Shown: positions 16,801 to 26,479 of the stretch, in pieces
Layout: every line of letters begins with the position of its first letter
How positions within the stretch are numbered: position 1 is the first letter of the stretch
NCBI RefSeq assembly: GCF_030124375.1
Contig: NZ_JASKLS010000012.1
Location: 155,909 to 215,334 of the forward strand
Direction: 5' to 3'
DNA length: 59,426 nucleotides
Source: Sinorhizobium sp. 6-70
GTDB lineage: Bacteria; Pseudomonadota; Alphaproteobacteria; Rhizobiales; Rhizobiaceae
Notes under the pieces: generated by a model
Databases searched by the model: none
Told to the model about the DNA's origin: nothing
The model's input: only the letters and a program-made list of their open reading frames with translations
Position numbers and translations under genes: made by a program

Positions 16801-19053
16801 GAGGCCGACGATCTCGAACGAATGAAGGAAAATGCTGCTGAGATGAAGGCGGCGGGCGAGACGGCTCAACTCCTGCCCGCGCTGTTCTGCTCGCCGACAA
16901 TGGAACTCGGCGTGGATATTTCCGCGATGAATGCCGTCTATCTGCGCAATGTGCCGCCGACCCCGGCTAACTATGCCCAGAGAGCAGGCCGCGCCGGACG
17001 TTCGGGCCAGGCGGCGGTGATCGTCACCTATTGCGCCGCGCAGTCTCCACATGACCAGTATTTCTTCACCCGCCGCAACGAGATGGTTGCAGGCGTGGTG
17101 CGCCCCCCGGCGCTCGACATCACCAATGAAGAACTCGTGCGCTCGCATCTCCATGCCATCTGGCTGGCGGTAGCGAAACTGGCACTCTCCCCGGATATCC
17201 CGGAAATTCTCGACCTGACCCGCGAGAAATATCCGCTGAAGCCGGAACTGCTGGATGTCATCCGGCAGCCATCTTTAGTAACAGCCTGCCGCGCGCCGAT
17301 GAAACAGGTGCTGGACCAGATCCTCGCCTCGGTCGGCAGCGCAGTGCCCGTCTGGCTTGGCGATCCGGATGAGTTCATCCTGACGGTTGCAACGAGGTCA
17401 CCCGACGAATTCGACGCGGCCTTCGACAGGTGGCGTGAACTCTACCACTCCGCACGCAGCCAGCTTGCCGAGGCGAACGCCAAATCCATGATCGCCGGTC
17501 TGTCGAGGGCGGATCGCCAGAAGATCAAGGCCGCACAGATGCAGGCGACCGATCAGATCGCGATTCTGGAACAAGGCAAGGCCTCAAACGGGTCGGACTT
17601 CTATTCCTACCGCTATCTGGCGACCGAAGGCTTCCTGCCAGGCTACAATTTCCCGCGCCTGCCGCTTTATGCCTTCGTGCCCGGAGAAGGGAAAACCGGG
17701 TCGTTTCTGCAGCGCGCACGCTTCCTTGCCATTTCCGAGTTTGGCCCGCGTAGCCTGATCTATCACGAGGGTCGCGCCTATCGGGTTATGAAGGCCAAGC
17801 TGCCGCCCGAGGTCCGTACTGGCGACGGATCGGAGCTGGCAACCAAGGATATTTTCATTTGTTCGAACTGCGGCGCCTGTCACGAAGGCGACGTCGAGCG
17901 TTGTCACGCCTGCAATGCGCCCATTTCGGACAAAGGCAAAGTGCAGCGTACGCTGCGTATCGACAATGTCGAGGCCGCTCCCGCCGAGCGCATCACCGCC
18001 AATGATGAAGAGCGGGTTCGACAGGGTTTCGATATCCAGACTGTATTCTCCTGGCCGCGCAGGGATGGGCGGGTGCAGGTAACGGAGGCGGAGTTTCGTT
18101 GCGACGACACTTCTGTCCTTTCTCTGCAATATGCCAACAGCGCCGAGATCAGCCGCATCAATAAGGGACTGAAGCGGCGTAAGAGCGAGACGGTACTCGG
18201 TTTCAACATTGATCCCCGTAGCGGTTATTGGGCAAAAGCCGAAGATGAAGATTCGGATGTTGATACTCCGCCCGATGTGGTGAAACCCGTGCGGATCGTG
18301 CCGATCGTGCGTGATCGCAAGAACGCTCTGCTTATACGTTTCAAGGAGCCGGAGGCGCTACAACCCGAGACGATCGCCACGGTTCAGCATTCCCTTCTGC
18401 GCGGAGTCGAGCTGGAATTCCAGTTGGAGGAAGGCGAGATTCTTGGTGAGCCTCTGCCCGCCCGAGACAATCGACGCTCGATCCTGACTTATGAGGCCAC
18501 CGAAGGCGGCGCCGGCGTCCTGAATCGGCTGATAGACGATCCACAGGCGCTTGGTCGCGTTGCTCGGGCGGCGCTGACGCTGATGCATTTTGACAATGTC
18601 GATGCGGCAATCGCCGCTGGTGATGGCGCGCTTCTGACGGACAGCGTCGATACGGCCTGTGTCCGGGGCTGCTACCGATGCCTGCTGTCCTACTTTAACC
18701 AGCCGGATCACGAGTTGATCGACCGCACGAGCGAAGAAGCCAAGCAGATGCTGGTCGACCTGGCACGCGGTGAAGTGCATGTCATGTCGTCGGTTCGGGA
18801 GAATGACGAGGCTGATGGTTGGTCTGCCGCGTTCAAGCGGGCCGGCCTGCCTCAGCCAGATGCCAAACCGGCGGCGCTGGGGGAACAGGAGTTTCCCTTG
18901 GTGTGGCGTAATAATCGAATCGCCGCGACAACCGAAGCACTGAGCGATACCGCGCGATCATATGCCGAAGATATGGGTTGGTCGCTATTCGAGCTGCCAA
19001 AAGACACCGGGGCGGACCTACCGACGGAATTCGTCGCGGCCCTGAAGGAGTAA
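13882..19053 (+). CDS. Giant DUF1998 DEAD/DEAH-box helicase (DrmA/DrmB- or DruE-like)
   Basis: A 1723-aa superfamily 2 helicase. Walker A is TGTGSGKS (residues 107-114), motif II is DELH in VLDELHTYRGRQGADV (about 230), and the C-terminal RecA lobe carries QRAGRAGRSGQ (about 1035). Four cysteine clusters suggest zinc sites: CRDC (about 460), CPCC (about 570), CSNC-CHAC (about 1327-1346) and the DUF1998 motif CVRGCYRCLLSY (about 1593-1604). Helicase plus DUF1998 in one chain resembles a DrmA-DrmB fusion of DISARM or the large DruE of Druantia. GTG start with a GGGGGGAG site. First gene of a tight operon, 4 bases before the SNF2 gene. Probably translocates on phage DNA. Confidence 0.85.
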   Translation: MKAFEFDHDLIDTYARFSRSFSTIRAEDLRGEVEAEYEAGRFWPDSLLSLNPRYKQGPTVDDLVASGDLDEATGRIFRFGSTPIRFYRHQAQSIAKVRMGQSFVVTTGTGSGKSMCFFVPVVDTIVRAIKAGGPRRTRAIIVYPMNALANSQIKEIEKFISQSDLPENLKPVVKRYTGQEGREERQRIADNPPDILLTNFIMAELLLTRQDDLDSRVIGNASGLEFIVLDELHTYRGRQGADVAVLVRRLRNRCTPDKTPICIGTSATMASEGSDESKAQAVASVASRLFGAQIGPDAVIDEALQRATDDTLTLEQVRPLLASVLTSPLPEALTDEVLRQHPLAVWAELAIGLKDEQELRRQNPVPFGEAVERLSEDSGVSPEICREVFERFLTRVSLSETERGGTGTGAFLAFKLHRFISGAGEVFTTLTARPRRVLFEGQLEDPQAPGNRLYPTRFCRDCGQEVHVVTKTEDADGLRFLPRNIDDTPLESEDGDSAGYLTPVGDGDLDYVFDGDIDTYPEDWKEERNGIERLRSNYKKRMPERLSIGPDGRYSSGGPEFWFLPGKFGFCPCCQHQPQPRMRERGKLPGLSGEGRSSATTLLVSSALEWMNGDDSGVPREKRKLLGFTDNRQDAALQAGHFNDFLFVGLLRGAILRAVLDAGSDGLSEDDFGLKAVRALGFTAANRQALVHWMLEPDAGAVIREDAQRALAKVLAHRVWSDLRRGWRYTNPSLAELGLIQVEFIGLDDVAEDNSALTSILPALADLDAGGRRNVLHSVLYFLLEGLAVNTEALDRTVLDGVSLKSRNLLRSPWAMDQKETPRGHTTLLLQAPGKDRVGLREEQTILRAGHNSRLGRLINRRSVIGTKLKKDEYLAVMTGLMELLAREGLVTPVEVEAGLRGWRLAPSAVRIVPGPAALGQNTKGNQYFLGLYSAIANDLKDGRSSYWGLEGREHTAQVSQKQREWREWRFRFEADDLERMKENAAEMKAAGETAQLLPALFCSPTMELGVDISAMNAVYLRNVPPTPANYAQRAGRAGRSGQAAVIVTYCAAQSPHDQYFFTRRNEMVAGVVRPPALDITNEELVRSHLHAIWLAVAKLALSPDIPEILDLTREKYPLKPELLDVIRQPSLVTACRAPMKQVLDQILASVGSAVPVWLGDPDEFILTVATRSPDEFDAAFDRWRELYHSARSQLAEANAKSMIAGLSRADRQKIKAAQMQATDQIAILEQGKASNGSDFYSYRYLATEGFLPGYNFPRLPLYAFVPGEGKTGSFLQRARFLAISEFGPRSLIYHEGRAYRVMKAKLPPEVRTGDGSELATKDIFICSNCGACHEGDVERCHACNAPISDKGKVQRTLRIDNVEAAPAERITANDEERVRQGFDIQTVFSWPRRDGRVQVTEAEFRCDDTSVLSLQYANSAEISRINKGLKRRKSETVLGFNIDPRSGYWAKAEDEDSDVDTPPDVVKPVRIVPIVRDRKNALLIRFKEPEALQPETIATVQHSLLRGVELEFQLEEGEILGEPLPARDNRRSILTYEATEGGAGVLNRLIDDPQALGRVARAALTLMHFDNVDAAIAAGDGALLTDSVDTACVRGCYRCLLSYFNQPDHELIDRTSEEAKQMLVDLARGEVHVMSSVRENDEADGWSAAFKRAGLPQPDAKPAALGEQEFPLVWRNNRIAATTEALSDTARSYAEDMGWSLFELPKDTGADLPTEFVAALKE

Positions 19054-19057
19054 GCAC

Positions 19058-21823
19058 ATGACCGTCAGTTTTGCCCCGGGAGACCTCGTCCGTGCCCGCG
19101 GCCGCGAATGGGTTGCCCTGCCCGCGCCGCGCGAAGGCACCCTGGCGCTGCGCCCCCTTTCGGGTGGCGAAAGTGATGCGGTGATCCTGGATCCGCAGTT
19201 GGAAATCATGCCGGTCGAGCCCGCGCGCTTTGACCTGCCGGAAGACGCGCGCCACACCGTCCAGGCCAAGGCCGCGCTATTGGCGGATGCTCTTCGCCTC
19301 ACTCTGCGCCGCGGCGCGGGGCCGTTCCGATCGGCCGCCCAACTGGCGTTCGAACCGCGCGTCTATCAGCTTGTGCCCCTGCTCATGGCGCTTCGCCTGC
19401 AGGTGCCGCGCCTCTTGATCGCCGACGACGTCGGGATCGGGAAAACGATCGAGGCAGGTCTGATCCTGCGCGAATTGATGGACCGTGGTGAGATTGATGC
19501 GTTCTCGGTCCTTTGCCCGCCGCATCTGGTCGAGCAGTGGGTGATCGAGCTCAAATCCCGCTTTGGCATCGACGCCGTGGCGGTCACCTCGGGGAGTGCC
19601 GCCCGTCTGGAACGCGGCCTACCGCTCTCGCAGACCCTGTTCGATGCCTATCCCTACACAGTGGTCAGCCTCGACTACATCAAGGCCGAAAAACGCCGGG
19701 AAGGTTTCGCTAGAGCCTGCCCGGATTTTGTGATCGTGGACGAGGCCCATGCCTGCGTCGGCACCGGCGCGGGTAAGCAGCAGCGCTTCGAGCTTCTGTC
19801 AGGCCTAGCAAAAGATCTTGACCGCCGGATGATCCTTTTGACGGCGACCCCACATTCGGGGGATGAAGAGGCTTTCGGCCGGCTGCTCTCTCTGATCGAC
19901 CCGTCGTTCGTCTCGATGAATTTCGACGATGCGCGATACCGCGAACGGTTGGCTCGGCATTTTGTCCAGCGCCGGCGCATCGACCTCGTATCAGGGGAAT
20001 GGCACGAGGAACGCGCATTCCCCAAACACGAAACAACCGAATTTTCCTATCGGCTCTCCCAGGCTCATCTCGGCTTTCAAGAATCTGTGCTCGACTATTG
20101 CCTCGGCGTGGTTTCCCGCGCTGGTGAAGGCGCGCGCGAGCGTAGACTCGCCTTCTGGGGCACGCTGGCCCTGATGCGCTGCGTCGGCTCTTCACCAGCG
20201 GCGGCGCTCAGCGCGCTGCGCAACCGCATGGCCAGCGAGACCGACCGGCTGGAGCCGCAGATCTACGATGACGATGGCGATGACGAGGATGCCGTCGATC
20301 TGGAGCCGGGAGCGAGCTTCGCCGCCGACCCGGCGCTTCTCGTGCTCGTCGATCATGCTAGGACCCTGATCTCGCAACCCGATCCCAAACTGGACGCGCT
20401 GATCGACGCCCTGAGACCACTGCTGAAACAGGGCGCCAATCCGGTTGTCTTCTGCCGGTATCTTGCGACAGCCGACTATGTACGCGATGGCCTGCGCCGC
20501 GCCTTCCCGAAGCTGACGATCGAGGCGGTCACCGGCGTCCTGACGCCAGACGAGCGCCGTGACCGTGTAGCTGATATGGCCAGCGGCGACGGCGAAGAGG
20601 GCAATCAGCGGCTGCTTGTGGCGACCGACTGCTTGTCCGAGGGCATCAATCTCCAGCAGATCTTCGACACGGTCATTCATTACGACCTGTGCTGGAACCC
20701 GACCCGTCACCAGCAGCGCGAAGGCCGGGTGGACCGCTTCGGGCAGCCAGCGGAACTTGTGCGCTCGATCATGATGTTCTCGCCAGATAGCGCCATCGAC
20801 GGCGCGGTGCTCGAGGTGATCCTGCGCAAGGCTGAGGAAATCCGTAAAGTCACCGGCGTCACCGTGCCGCTGCCCGATGAGCGCGGACCGGTCACCGATG
20901 CGTTGATGGCCTCGATGATGCTGCGACGGGGCGGGACGAAGCAGCTGGCGCTCGATCTTCGCCTCGACGATGGGACGAAGGCGATGGAGGCCCGCTGGCG
21001 TGATGCCTCGGAGAACGAGAAGAAATCCCGCGCCCGCTTTGCTCAGAATGCGATGAAGCCGCAGGAGGTCGCGCCCGAATGGGAAAAAGTGCGTAACTTC
21101 CTCGGTTCACCCGAGGACGCGCGCGCCTTTGTCCAGGCAGCGATGGCCCGCTTTGGCGTGCCGCTGGAAGGGAAGAAATCGCTGCTTCTCGCCCATGTCC
21201 ATGGCTTGGATGCGGGCTTGCGCGAGCGCCTCGAACAGCACGATCTGAAGGGGTCGGTGCGGTTGGCTTTAGCCGAACCGGCGCCATCGGGCGCTACGCT
21301 TCTGACCCGGACCCATCCGCTGACCGCAACGCTGGCCGAATGCCTGGTTGAAGCTTCCCTCGATCCCGAGACGCTCGCTGCGCTTGGCATCGGCCGCGTC
21401 GGCGCTTGGCCTACGGATGCGGTGCAAAAGCTCACCCGGCTCGCACTCCTCCGCATTCGATTCAAGCTCACTGTCCACGCCCGCCGGGAACGCCTGCTGC
21501 TGGCTGAGGAAGCTGCCCTTGTCGCACTTCAGGGCGACAGGATCTTCGCGGTCGGGGAGGATGCGCGCAATCTCCTCAACGCCCCCGCCACCTCGGATCT
21601 TGCGCAGTCGGCACGTGAACGTTTCATCGGCAAGGCACGTGAGGATCTGCCCGCGCTCCTTCACGGCTCCTTGGCCAACTTCGTTCGGCAGCGGGCCGAG
21701 GAACTGGTGCACGATCATGCCCGCCTGCGCGCGGCCGCAGGTTCCGCCTCGCGTGTGACCGTCGAACCCGTCCTGCCGCCCGATGTGATCGGCCTTTTCG
21801 TCCTGATGCCGAGCGAGATCTAA
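19058..21823 (+). CDS. SNF2/RapA-like helicase (DrmD-like)
   Basis: A 921-aa SNF2-family ATPase. Walker A is ADDVGIGKTIEAGLIL (about residues 122-137), motif II is VDEAH (about 227), motif III LLTATPHSGDE follows, and the C-terminal lobe carries LVATDCLSEGINLQ with a late REGRVDRFGQ arginine-finger segment (about 525-565). The N-terminal 100 residues include a short beta-rich domain (FAPGDLVRARGREW) as in RapA-type proteins. An SNF2 helicase immediately followed by a large adenine methylase is the hallmark of class 1 DISARM (drmD-drmMI). The start follows an AAGGAG site overlapping the stop region of the previous gene; 4 bases separate it from genes on both sides. Confidence 0.87.
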   Translation: MTVSFAPGDLVRARGREWVALPAPREGTLALRPLSGGESDAVILDPQLEIMPVEPARFDLPEDARHTVQAKAALLADALRLTLRRGAGPFRSAAQLAFEPRVYQLVPLLMALRLQVPRLLIADDVGIGKTIEAGLILRELMDRGEIDAFSVLCPPHLVEQWVIELKSRFGIDAVAVTSGSAARLERGLPLSQTLFDAYPYTVVSLDYIKAEKRREGFARACPDFVIVDEAHACVGTGAGKQQRFELLSGLAKDLDRRMILLTATPHSGDEEAFGRLLSLIDPSFVSMNFDDARYRERLARHFVQRRRIDLVSGEWHEERAFPKHETTEFSYRLSQAHLGFQESVLDYCLGVVSRAGEGARERRLAFWGTLALMRCVGSSPAAALSALRNRMASETDRLEPQIYDDDGDDEDAVDLEPGASFAADPALLVLVDHARTLISQPDPKLDALIDALRPLLKQGANPVVFCRYLATADYVRDGLRRAFPKLTIEAVTGVLTPDERRDRVADMASGDGEEGNQRLLVATDCLSEGINLQQIFDTVIHYDLCWNPTRHQQREGRVDRFGQPAELVRSIMMFSPDSAIDGAVLEVILRKAEEIRKVTGVTVPLPDERGPVTDALMASMMLRRGGTKQLALDLRLDDGTKAMEARWRDASENEKKSRARFAQNAMKPQEVAPEWEKVRNFLGSPEDARAFVQAAMARFGVPLEGKKSLLLAHVHGLDAGLRERLEQHDLKGSVRLALAEPAPSGATLLTRTHPLTATLAECLVEASLDPETLAALGIGRVGAWPTDAVQKLTRLALLRIRFKLTVHARRERLLLAEEAALVALQGDRIFAVGEDARNLLNAPATSDLAQSARERFIGKAREDLPALLHGSLANFVRQRAEELVHDHARLRAAAGSASRVTVEPVLPPDVIGLFVLMPSEI

Positions 21824-21827
21824 GCCC

Positions 21828-24800
21828 ATGGCCCGCAAACCCGTCATCGACATGTCAGCCTGGCCCTCACTCAGCCTCGAAGGCAATCTGATCGCACCGG
21901 CAATGGTCGCACAGATCGCCGCGCCGAAGGACGACGAAGAAACCCAACAGTCCTATCGCATCCGCAAGGGACTGACGATCCGCGAGGAAATTTCCACCTC
22001 CTTCCGCGTCGGCCAATCGCATTTCGACACGTTTCGTCGGATGCAGAATCCTTCTGCCGAAGCCACCCGCCGCTTCATGCGCGATTTTCTGTGCGAAACA
22101 CTGGGTTTCGACGATCTCGCCCCTGCGGACGGTATCCTCTCCTTCGTCGCCGGTGGCCGCGTGCCAGTCGGCATCGTTCCACCCGATGAGGAAAAGCTCG
22201 ACCGGCGCAGCCCGACGCTTTCGACCGATCGCTCACGTTCGCCTGCCTTTGCACTTCAGGACTACCTGAACGACAACGACGACTGCCTCTGGGGGCTTGT
22301 CACCAACGGCACGATGATCCGGCTGATGCGCGACAACGCCTCGCTGACCCGCCCAGCCTATATCGAGGCGGATCTGGCGCAGATCTTCACCAATGAGGAT
22401 GCCGCCTCCTTCGCCGTCGTCTGGCTACTGTTCCATCGCACCCGCTTTGGTGCCGCGGGAACGCCGGCCACCGATTGCGCATTGGAACGCTGGCGCGATT
22501 CCGGCGCGCGCGAGGGCGAGGTCGCCCGCGACCGCCTGGCCAGACAGGTCAAGGACGCCCTCGAGCTCCTCGGCTCGGGTTTCCTCGAAGCCAACCCCGA
22601 CCTCGGTGCCCGCCTGAAATCGGGCGAGGTCAACCTGACCGAATGGTTCAACGAACTCCTTCGCCTCGTGTACCGCCTGATCTTCCTGATGGTGGCCGAG
22701 GATCGTAACCTTCTGCACCCCACGAGCGCTCGCGCCGACGCGCGAAAACTCTATGCCGACGGCTATTCGCTGATGGCGCTGCGCGCGCAGTGCTTCCGCG
22801 CCTCAACATGGGATCGTTACCACGACCGTTACGAGGGCATAAAGATTGTCTTCCGCGCCCTTGCTGCAGGGCAGGATGCGCTGGCTCTGCCCGCCCTTGG
22901 CGGGCTGTTCGCCACCGACAGGTTGCCTCACCTGGAAACTGCGACCTTGCGTAACCGCGCCTTTATGGAGGCGCTTTATCGCCTGTCCTGGTTGTCAGAC
23001 GGGAACGGCATGGTGCCGGTCAACTGGCGTGCGATGGAGACCGAGGAACTGGGCTCGGTCTACGAATCCCTGCTCGAACTCCAGCCCCAGCTGGGCGATG
23101 ACGGTAAGACGCTGGTCTTTGCCTCGGAGGCCGGCGAGCAGAAGGGCAACCAGCGCAAGACCACCGGGTCCTACTACACGCCCGACAGCCTCGTTCAGGC
23201 GCTCCTCGACACCGCGCTTGACCCCGTTCTCGACAAGACTGAGGCCGAAGCGGACGATCCTGCTAAGGCGCTCCTGAAACTCTCGGTCATCGACCCGGCC
23301 TGCGGCTCGGGCCATTTCCTTTTGGCCGCCGCCCGCCGCATCGCCACCCGACTGGCCCGCATCCGGGCGGAGGGCACGCCCTCGCTCGCCGATTTCCGCC
23401 ATGCGCTGCGCGATGTCGCCCGGTGCTGCATCCACGGGGTGGACCGCAACCCGATGGCAGTGGAGCTGACCAAGGTTGCGCTTTGGATCGAGACGGTGGA
23501 TCCGGGTCTTCCACTCGGCTTCTTCGACGCGCAGATACGTTGCGGCGACGCGCTGCTCGGGGTGCTTGACCTCAAGGTGCTGCAGGAAGGCATTCCTGAC
23601 GCCGCCTACAAGCCGCTGACCGGCGACGACAAGGATACGGCGCGCTACTATCTGCAGGCCAACCGCGCCGCGACCGTTGGTCAGGGCGGTTTCGACTTCG
23701 GCGCCGGTCATGCCGCCATGCCGGCCATGAAGCCGCTCGCGCTGGATTTTTCAGGTTTCCGCGACCTGCCCGAGGATACGGTGGAGCAAATCGGAGCCAA
23801 GGCTGCACGTTTCAAGGAACTGCGCAAAGGGCAGACCTTTGCCCGCGCCAAGGCAGCAGCGGACCTGTATGTCGCGGCCTTCCTGCTGCCCAAGGCAGGC
23901 GGGGCCCCGGCTGGGGCGTCTGGCCGCACCGTGCCGACCACCGAGGAGCTATGGATGGCCCTCAATCAAGGCAAGATGCGCGCTGCGATGGCGGAAGCAC
24001 CCAAGACCGCCCGCCACGCCCGCGCCTTTCACTGGCCGCTGGAATTTCCTGATGTCATGCAGCGCGGCGGGTTCGACGTGGTGTTGGGCAACCCGCCGTG
24101 GGAAAGGATCAAGCTGCAGGAACAGGAGTTCTTTGCCGCCCGCAGCCCTGAGATCGCGAACGCCCCGAACAAAGCCTCGCGCGACAAATTGATCAAGGCG
24201 CTGGAAAAAGCACCGGTGGGCAGCGCAGAGCGCGCCTTGCATGACGCTTTCATCGCGGCGAAGCGAGAGGCAGAAGCGACGGGTGAATTTGTCCGTTTAG
24301 TCGACGAGCATGGCGGGCGTTTTGGGCTAACCGGACGGGGTGACGTAAATACTTATGCGCTATTCGCCGAGTTATTCACCAACCTTGCACGGCAGCGCGC
24401 CGGGGTGATCGTACCGACGGGCATTGCCACCGACGCCACCACCGCTCCCTTCTTTGCCCATCTGGTGGAAAGGCGACGGCTGTCGCGGCTGGTGGATTTT
24501 GAGAACCGCGCGGGCCTGTTTTCCGCTGTGGATAGCCGCATGAAGTTCGCTCTGCTGACCATTGGAAGCGACGAACTGGAGGCAAATTTTGCCTTCTTCC
24601 TAACGAATACCGGGCAAATGGCTGAGTCAGAACGCAACTTTACCCTCAGCCTCAAAGAGATTGCTGCAATTAACCCGAACACGCATACTGCTCCGATTTT
24701 CCGCTCCCGGTGGGATGCTGAACTGACGGCCAAGATTTATCGCGACGCTTCCGTGCTAATCGACGAGAGCAAAGGCCCGGCGGGCAACCCCTGGGGTGCT

Positions 24801-25718
24801 TACTACCTCAGGTTAATACACTTCGGCGATCACAGTTCTGAGCTCTATGACCGTACACGGGCCAAAAATGAAGGGTTTGAGCAGGAAGGCCAAAATTGGA
24901 GAAACGGCGATGCAGTTCTACTGCCCGTTTGGGAAAGCAAGCTTACTAACGCCTACTGCCTTCACTATGCGACTTTCATGGACGGCGACAAAACAGAGGA
25001 GCTATCGGACCGCGAAGATCCGGGTAAGCAGGTGCACCGATATTGGGTGAGAAAGTCTTTTTTTGAATCACTGATGCAGAAATACCCTGAACAGCCAAAC
25101 TGGCTGCTGGGTTATCGAGACGTCGCAAGAGCAACAGACGAAAGATCCGTAATTTCGCTCGCTTTACCCTTTGAACCTGCTTCAATTAAACATCCGACAC
25201 TCGGGTGGAACGTGCGTGAGCCTGGTTATGCATTATTAGCAAATTTGAATTCAATCCCTCTCGACTTTGTTGCGCGCCAGAAGATCAGCGGCATTTCCCT
25301 TAGCTTTTTCATCCTCAAACAGCTTCCACTGTTGCCTCCGTCGTTCTACATCCCCGGCCGCCTAACTTTTGTAGCGTCGCGGGTTCTGGAACTCACCTAC
25401 ACCTCGCACAGCCTAGCCTCGTTCGCCCGCGATTTAGGCTATGGAGGCCCACCCTTCGTCTGGGACGACAACCGCCGAGCCTATCTGCGCGCCGATCTCG
25501 ACGCGTTCTATGCCCGCGCTTACCGCCTTACCCGCGACGAACTGCGCTATGTCCTCGACCCCGCCGACGTGAAAGGCCCCGACTACCCCTCGGAAACCTT
25601 CCGTGTGCTCAAGGAAAAGGAAATGCGTCAATACGGCGAATACCGCACCCGCCGCCTTGTCCTCGCAGCCTGGGACCGCATGGAGGCAGGTTGTGAGTTC
25701 AAGGCGATGGGGATGTGA
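21828..25718 (+). CDS. Large Eco57I-type N6-adenine DNA methyltransferase (DrmMI-like)
   Basis: A 1296-aa gamma-class adenine methyltransferase. Motif X is seen as TGSYYTPDSLVQALLD, the AdoMet-binding motif I as DPACGSGHFLLAAARRIA (about residues 488-505) and the catalytic motif IV as NPPWERIKLQ (about 755). The C-terminal 500 residues form the target recognition region. The N-terminal 420 residues show no clear D..ExK nuclease motif, so it is probably a pure methylase, like DrmMI, rather than a type IIG enzyme. It likely marks host DNA so the helicases and nuclease spare it. Its TGA overlaps the ATG of the HNH gene by one base. Confidence 0.88.
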   Translation: MARKPVIDMSAWPSLSLEGNLIAPAMVAQIAAPKDDEETQQSYRIRKGLTIREEISTSFRVGQSHFDTFRRMQNPSAEATRRFMRDFLCETLGFDDLAPADGILSFVAGGRVPVGIVPPDEEKLDRRSPTLSTDRSRSPAFALQDYLNDNDDCLWGLVTNGTMIRLMRDNASLTRPAYIEADLAQIFTNEDAASFAVVWLLFHRTRFGAAGTPATDCALERWRDSGAREGEVARDRLARQVKDALELLGSGFLEANPDLGARLKSGEVNLTEWFNELLRLVYRLIFLMVAEDRNLLHPTSARADARKLYADGYSLMALRAQCFRASTWDRYHDRYEGIKIVFRALAAGQDALALPALGGLFATDRLPHLETATLRNRAFMEALYRLSWLSDGNGMVPVNWRAMETEELGSVYESLLELQPQLGDDGKTLVFASEAGEQKGNQRKTTGSYYTPDSLVQALLDTALDPVLDKTEAEADDPAKALLKLSVIDPACGSGHFLLAAARRIATRLARIRAEGTPSLADFRHALRDVARCCIHGVDRNPMAVELTKVALWIETVDPGLPLGFFDAQIRCGDALLGVLDLKVLQEGIPDAAYKPLTGDDKDTARYYLQANRAATVGQGGFDFGAGHAAMPAMKPLALDFSGFRDLPEDTVEQIGAKAARFKELRKGQTFARAKAAADLYVAAFLLPKAGGAPAGASGRTVPTTEELWMALNQGKMRAAMAEAPKTARHARAFHWPLEFPDVMQRGGFDVVLGNPPWERIKLQEQEFFAARSPEIANAPNKASRDKLIKALEKAPVGSAERALHDAFIAAKREAEATGEFVRLVDEHGGRFGLTGRGDVNTYALFAELFTNLARQRAGVIVPTGIATDATTAPFFAHLVERRRLSRLVDFENRAGLFSAVDSRMKFALLTIGSDELEANFAFFLTNTGQMAESERNFTLSLKEIAAINPNTHTAPIFRSRWDAELTAKIYRDASVLIDESKGPAGNPWGAYYLRLIHFGDHSSELYDRTRAKNEGFEQEGQNWRNGDAVLLPVWESKLTNAYCLHYATFMDGDKTEELSDREDPGKQVHRYWVRKSFFESLMQKYPEQPNWLLGYRDVARATDERSVISLALPFEPASIKHPTLGWNVREPGYALLANLNSIPLDFVARQKISGISLSFFILKQLPLLPPSFYIPGRLTFVASRVLELTYTSHSLASFARDLGYGGPPFVWDDNRRAYLRADLDAFYARAYRLTRDELRYVLDPADVKGPDYPSETFRVLKEKEMRQYGEYRTRRLVLAAWDRMEAGCEFKAMGM

Positions 25719-26479
25719 TGATCGAGAAGCCACAGAGCTTCGTCGTCCGCGAGGAATGCGAAAAGGCTGCCTGGCAGCACGGTTTCCGCCGGGTGCTGGG
25801 CGAGCGTGACGGCTGGGCTGGTTTTGGCTCGACCACAGCGCAAGGGACGATCTGGCTGGCGGCGGTCGGGAAACAGGGACCGTGGTTCCTTGCGCTCGAT
25901 CACGCGGGCGTCGAGGCCGAGCTTGGCCTTGCCCCCGCCGACATTCCCGGGCCAGGCATCGCGCGCCATGCCTTCGACAAGCTCGGCGCGCTCTACACCG
26001 TGCTGCCGCGCCTCTACCAACTGGCTGCCAGCCTGCCCGACGCGCCGCTTCATGCGTTCCAGACAAAGGTAGCCGGGATGCCCCGGACGACTGAGGCCGA
26101 GCGGCTGGTCGTCCAGCGTATCGGGCAGGATATTTTCCGCGCCGGCCTCATGGACTATTGGCAGGGAAGTTGCCCGCTGACTGGCATTACCGATCCGGCG
26201 CTGCTGCGCGCTTCGCATATCGTGCCCTGGGCGGAATGCGGCAGCGATGCCGAACGGCTGGACGTTCACAACGGTCTGTTGCTTTCCGCACTCTGGGATG
26301 CTGCTTTTGATCGGGGCCTCGTGACGTTCAACGACGAAGGCGAGCCGCAATTCTCGCAAACCTTGAGCGATGTAGCCCGGGCTGAGCTTCGCTGGCACAA
26401 GCCGCTTCCGCTGACCGAAAGGCACCGCGCGCATCTAGCTCGGCACAGGGCGCAGTTCTTCGACAGGTGCGCGACATGA
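25718..26479 (+). CDS. HNH endonuclease
   Basis: A 253-aa protein with a C-terminal HNH_2-type nuclease domain: CPLTGITDPALLRASHIVPWA gives the first His, then DVHNGLLLSALWDAAFDRGLVTF gives the Asn and surrounding core. The N-terminal about 120 residues (VREECEKAAWQHGFRR...) form a separate domain, perhaps for DNA or protein contacts. The ATG at 25718 overlaps the methylase stop (TGATG); a GTG one codon earlier is less likely. The overlap makes it part of the helicase-methylase operon, where it is the probable cutting subunit. Confidence 0.88.
   Translation: MIEKPQSFVVREECEKAAWQHGFRRVLGERDGWAGFGSTTAQGTIWLAAVGKQGPWFLALDHAGVEAELGLAPADIPGPGIARHAFDKLGALYTVLPRLYQLAASLPDAPLHAFQTKVAGMPRTTEAERLVVQRIGQDIFRAGLMDYWQGSCPLTGITDPALLRASHIVPWAECGSDAERLDVHNGLLLSALWDAAFDRGLVTFNDEGEPQFSQTLSDVARAELRWHKPLPLTERHRAHLARHRAQFFDRCAT

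Noticed and set aside
16150..17154. A 334-codon minus-strand frame opposite the DUF1998 helicase
   Set aside because: Lies wholly inside a gene with clear helicase motifs; composition is that of a reverse-complement shadow.
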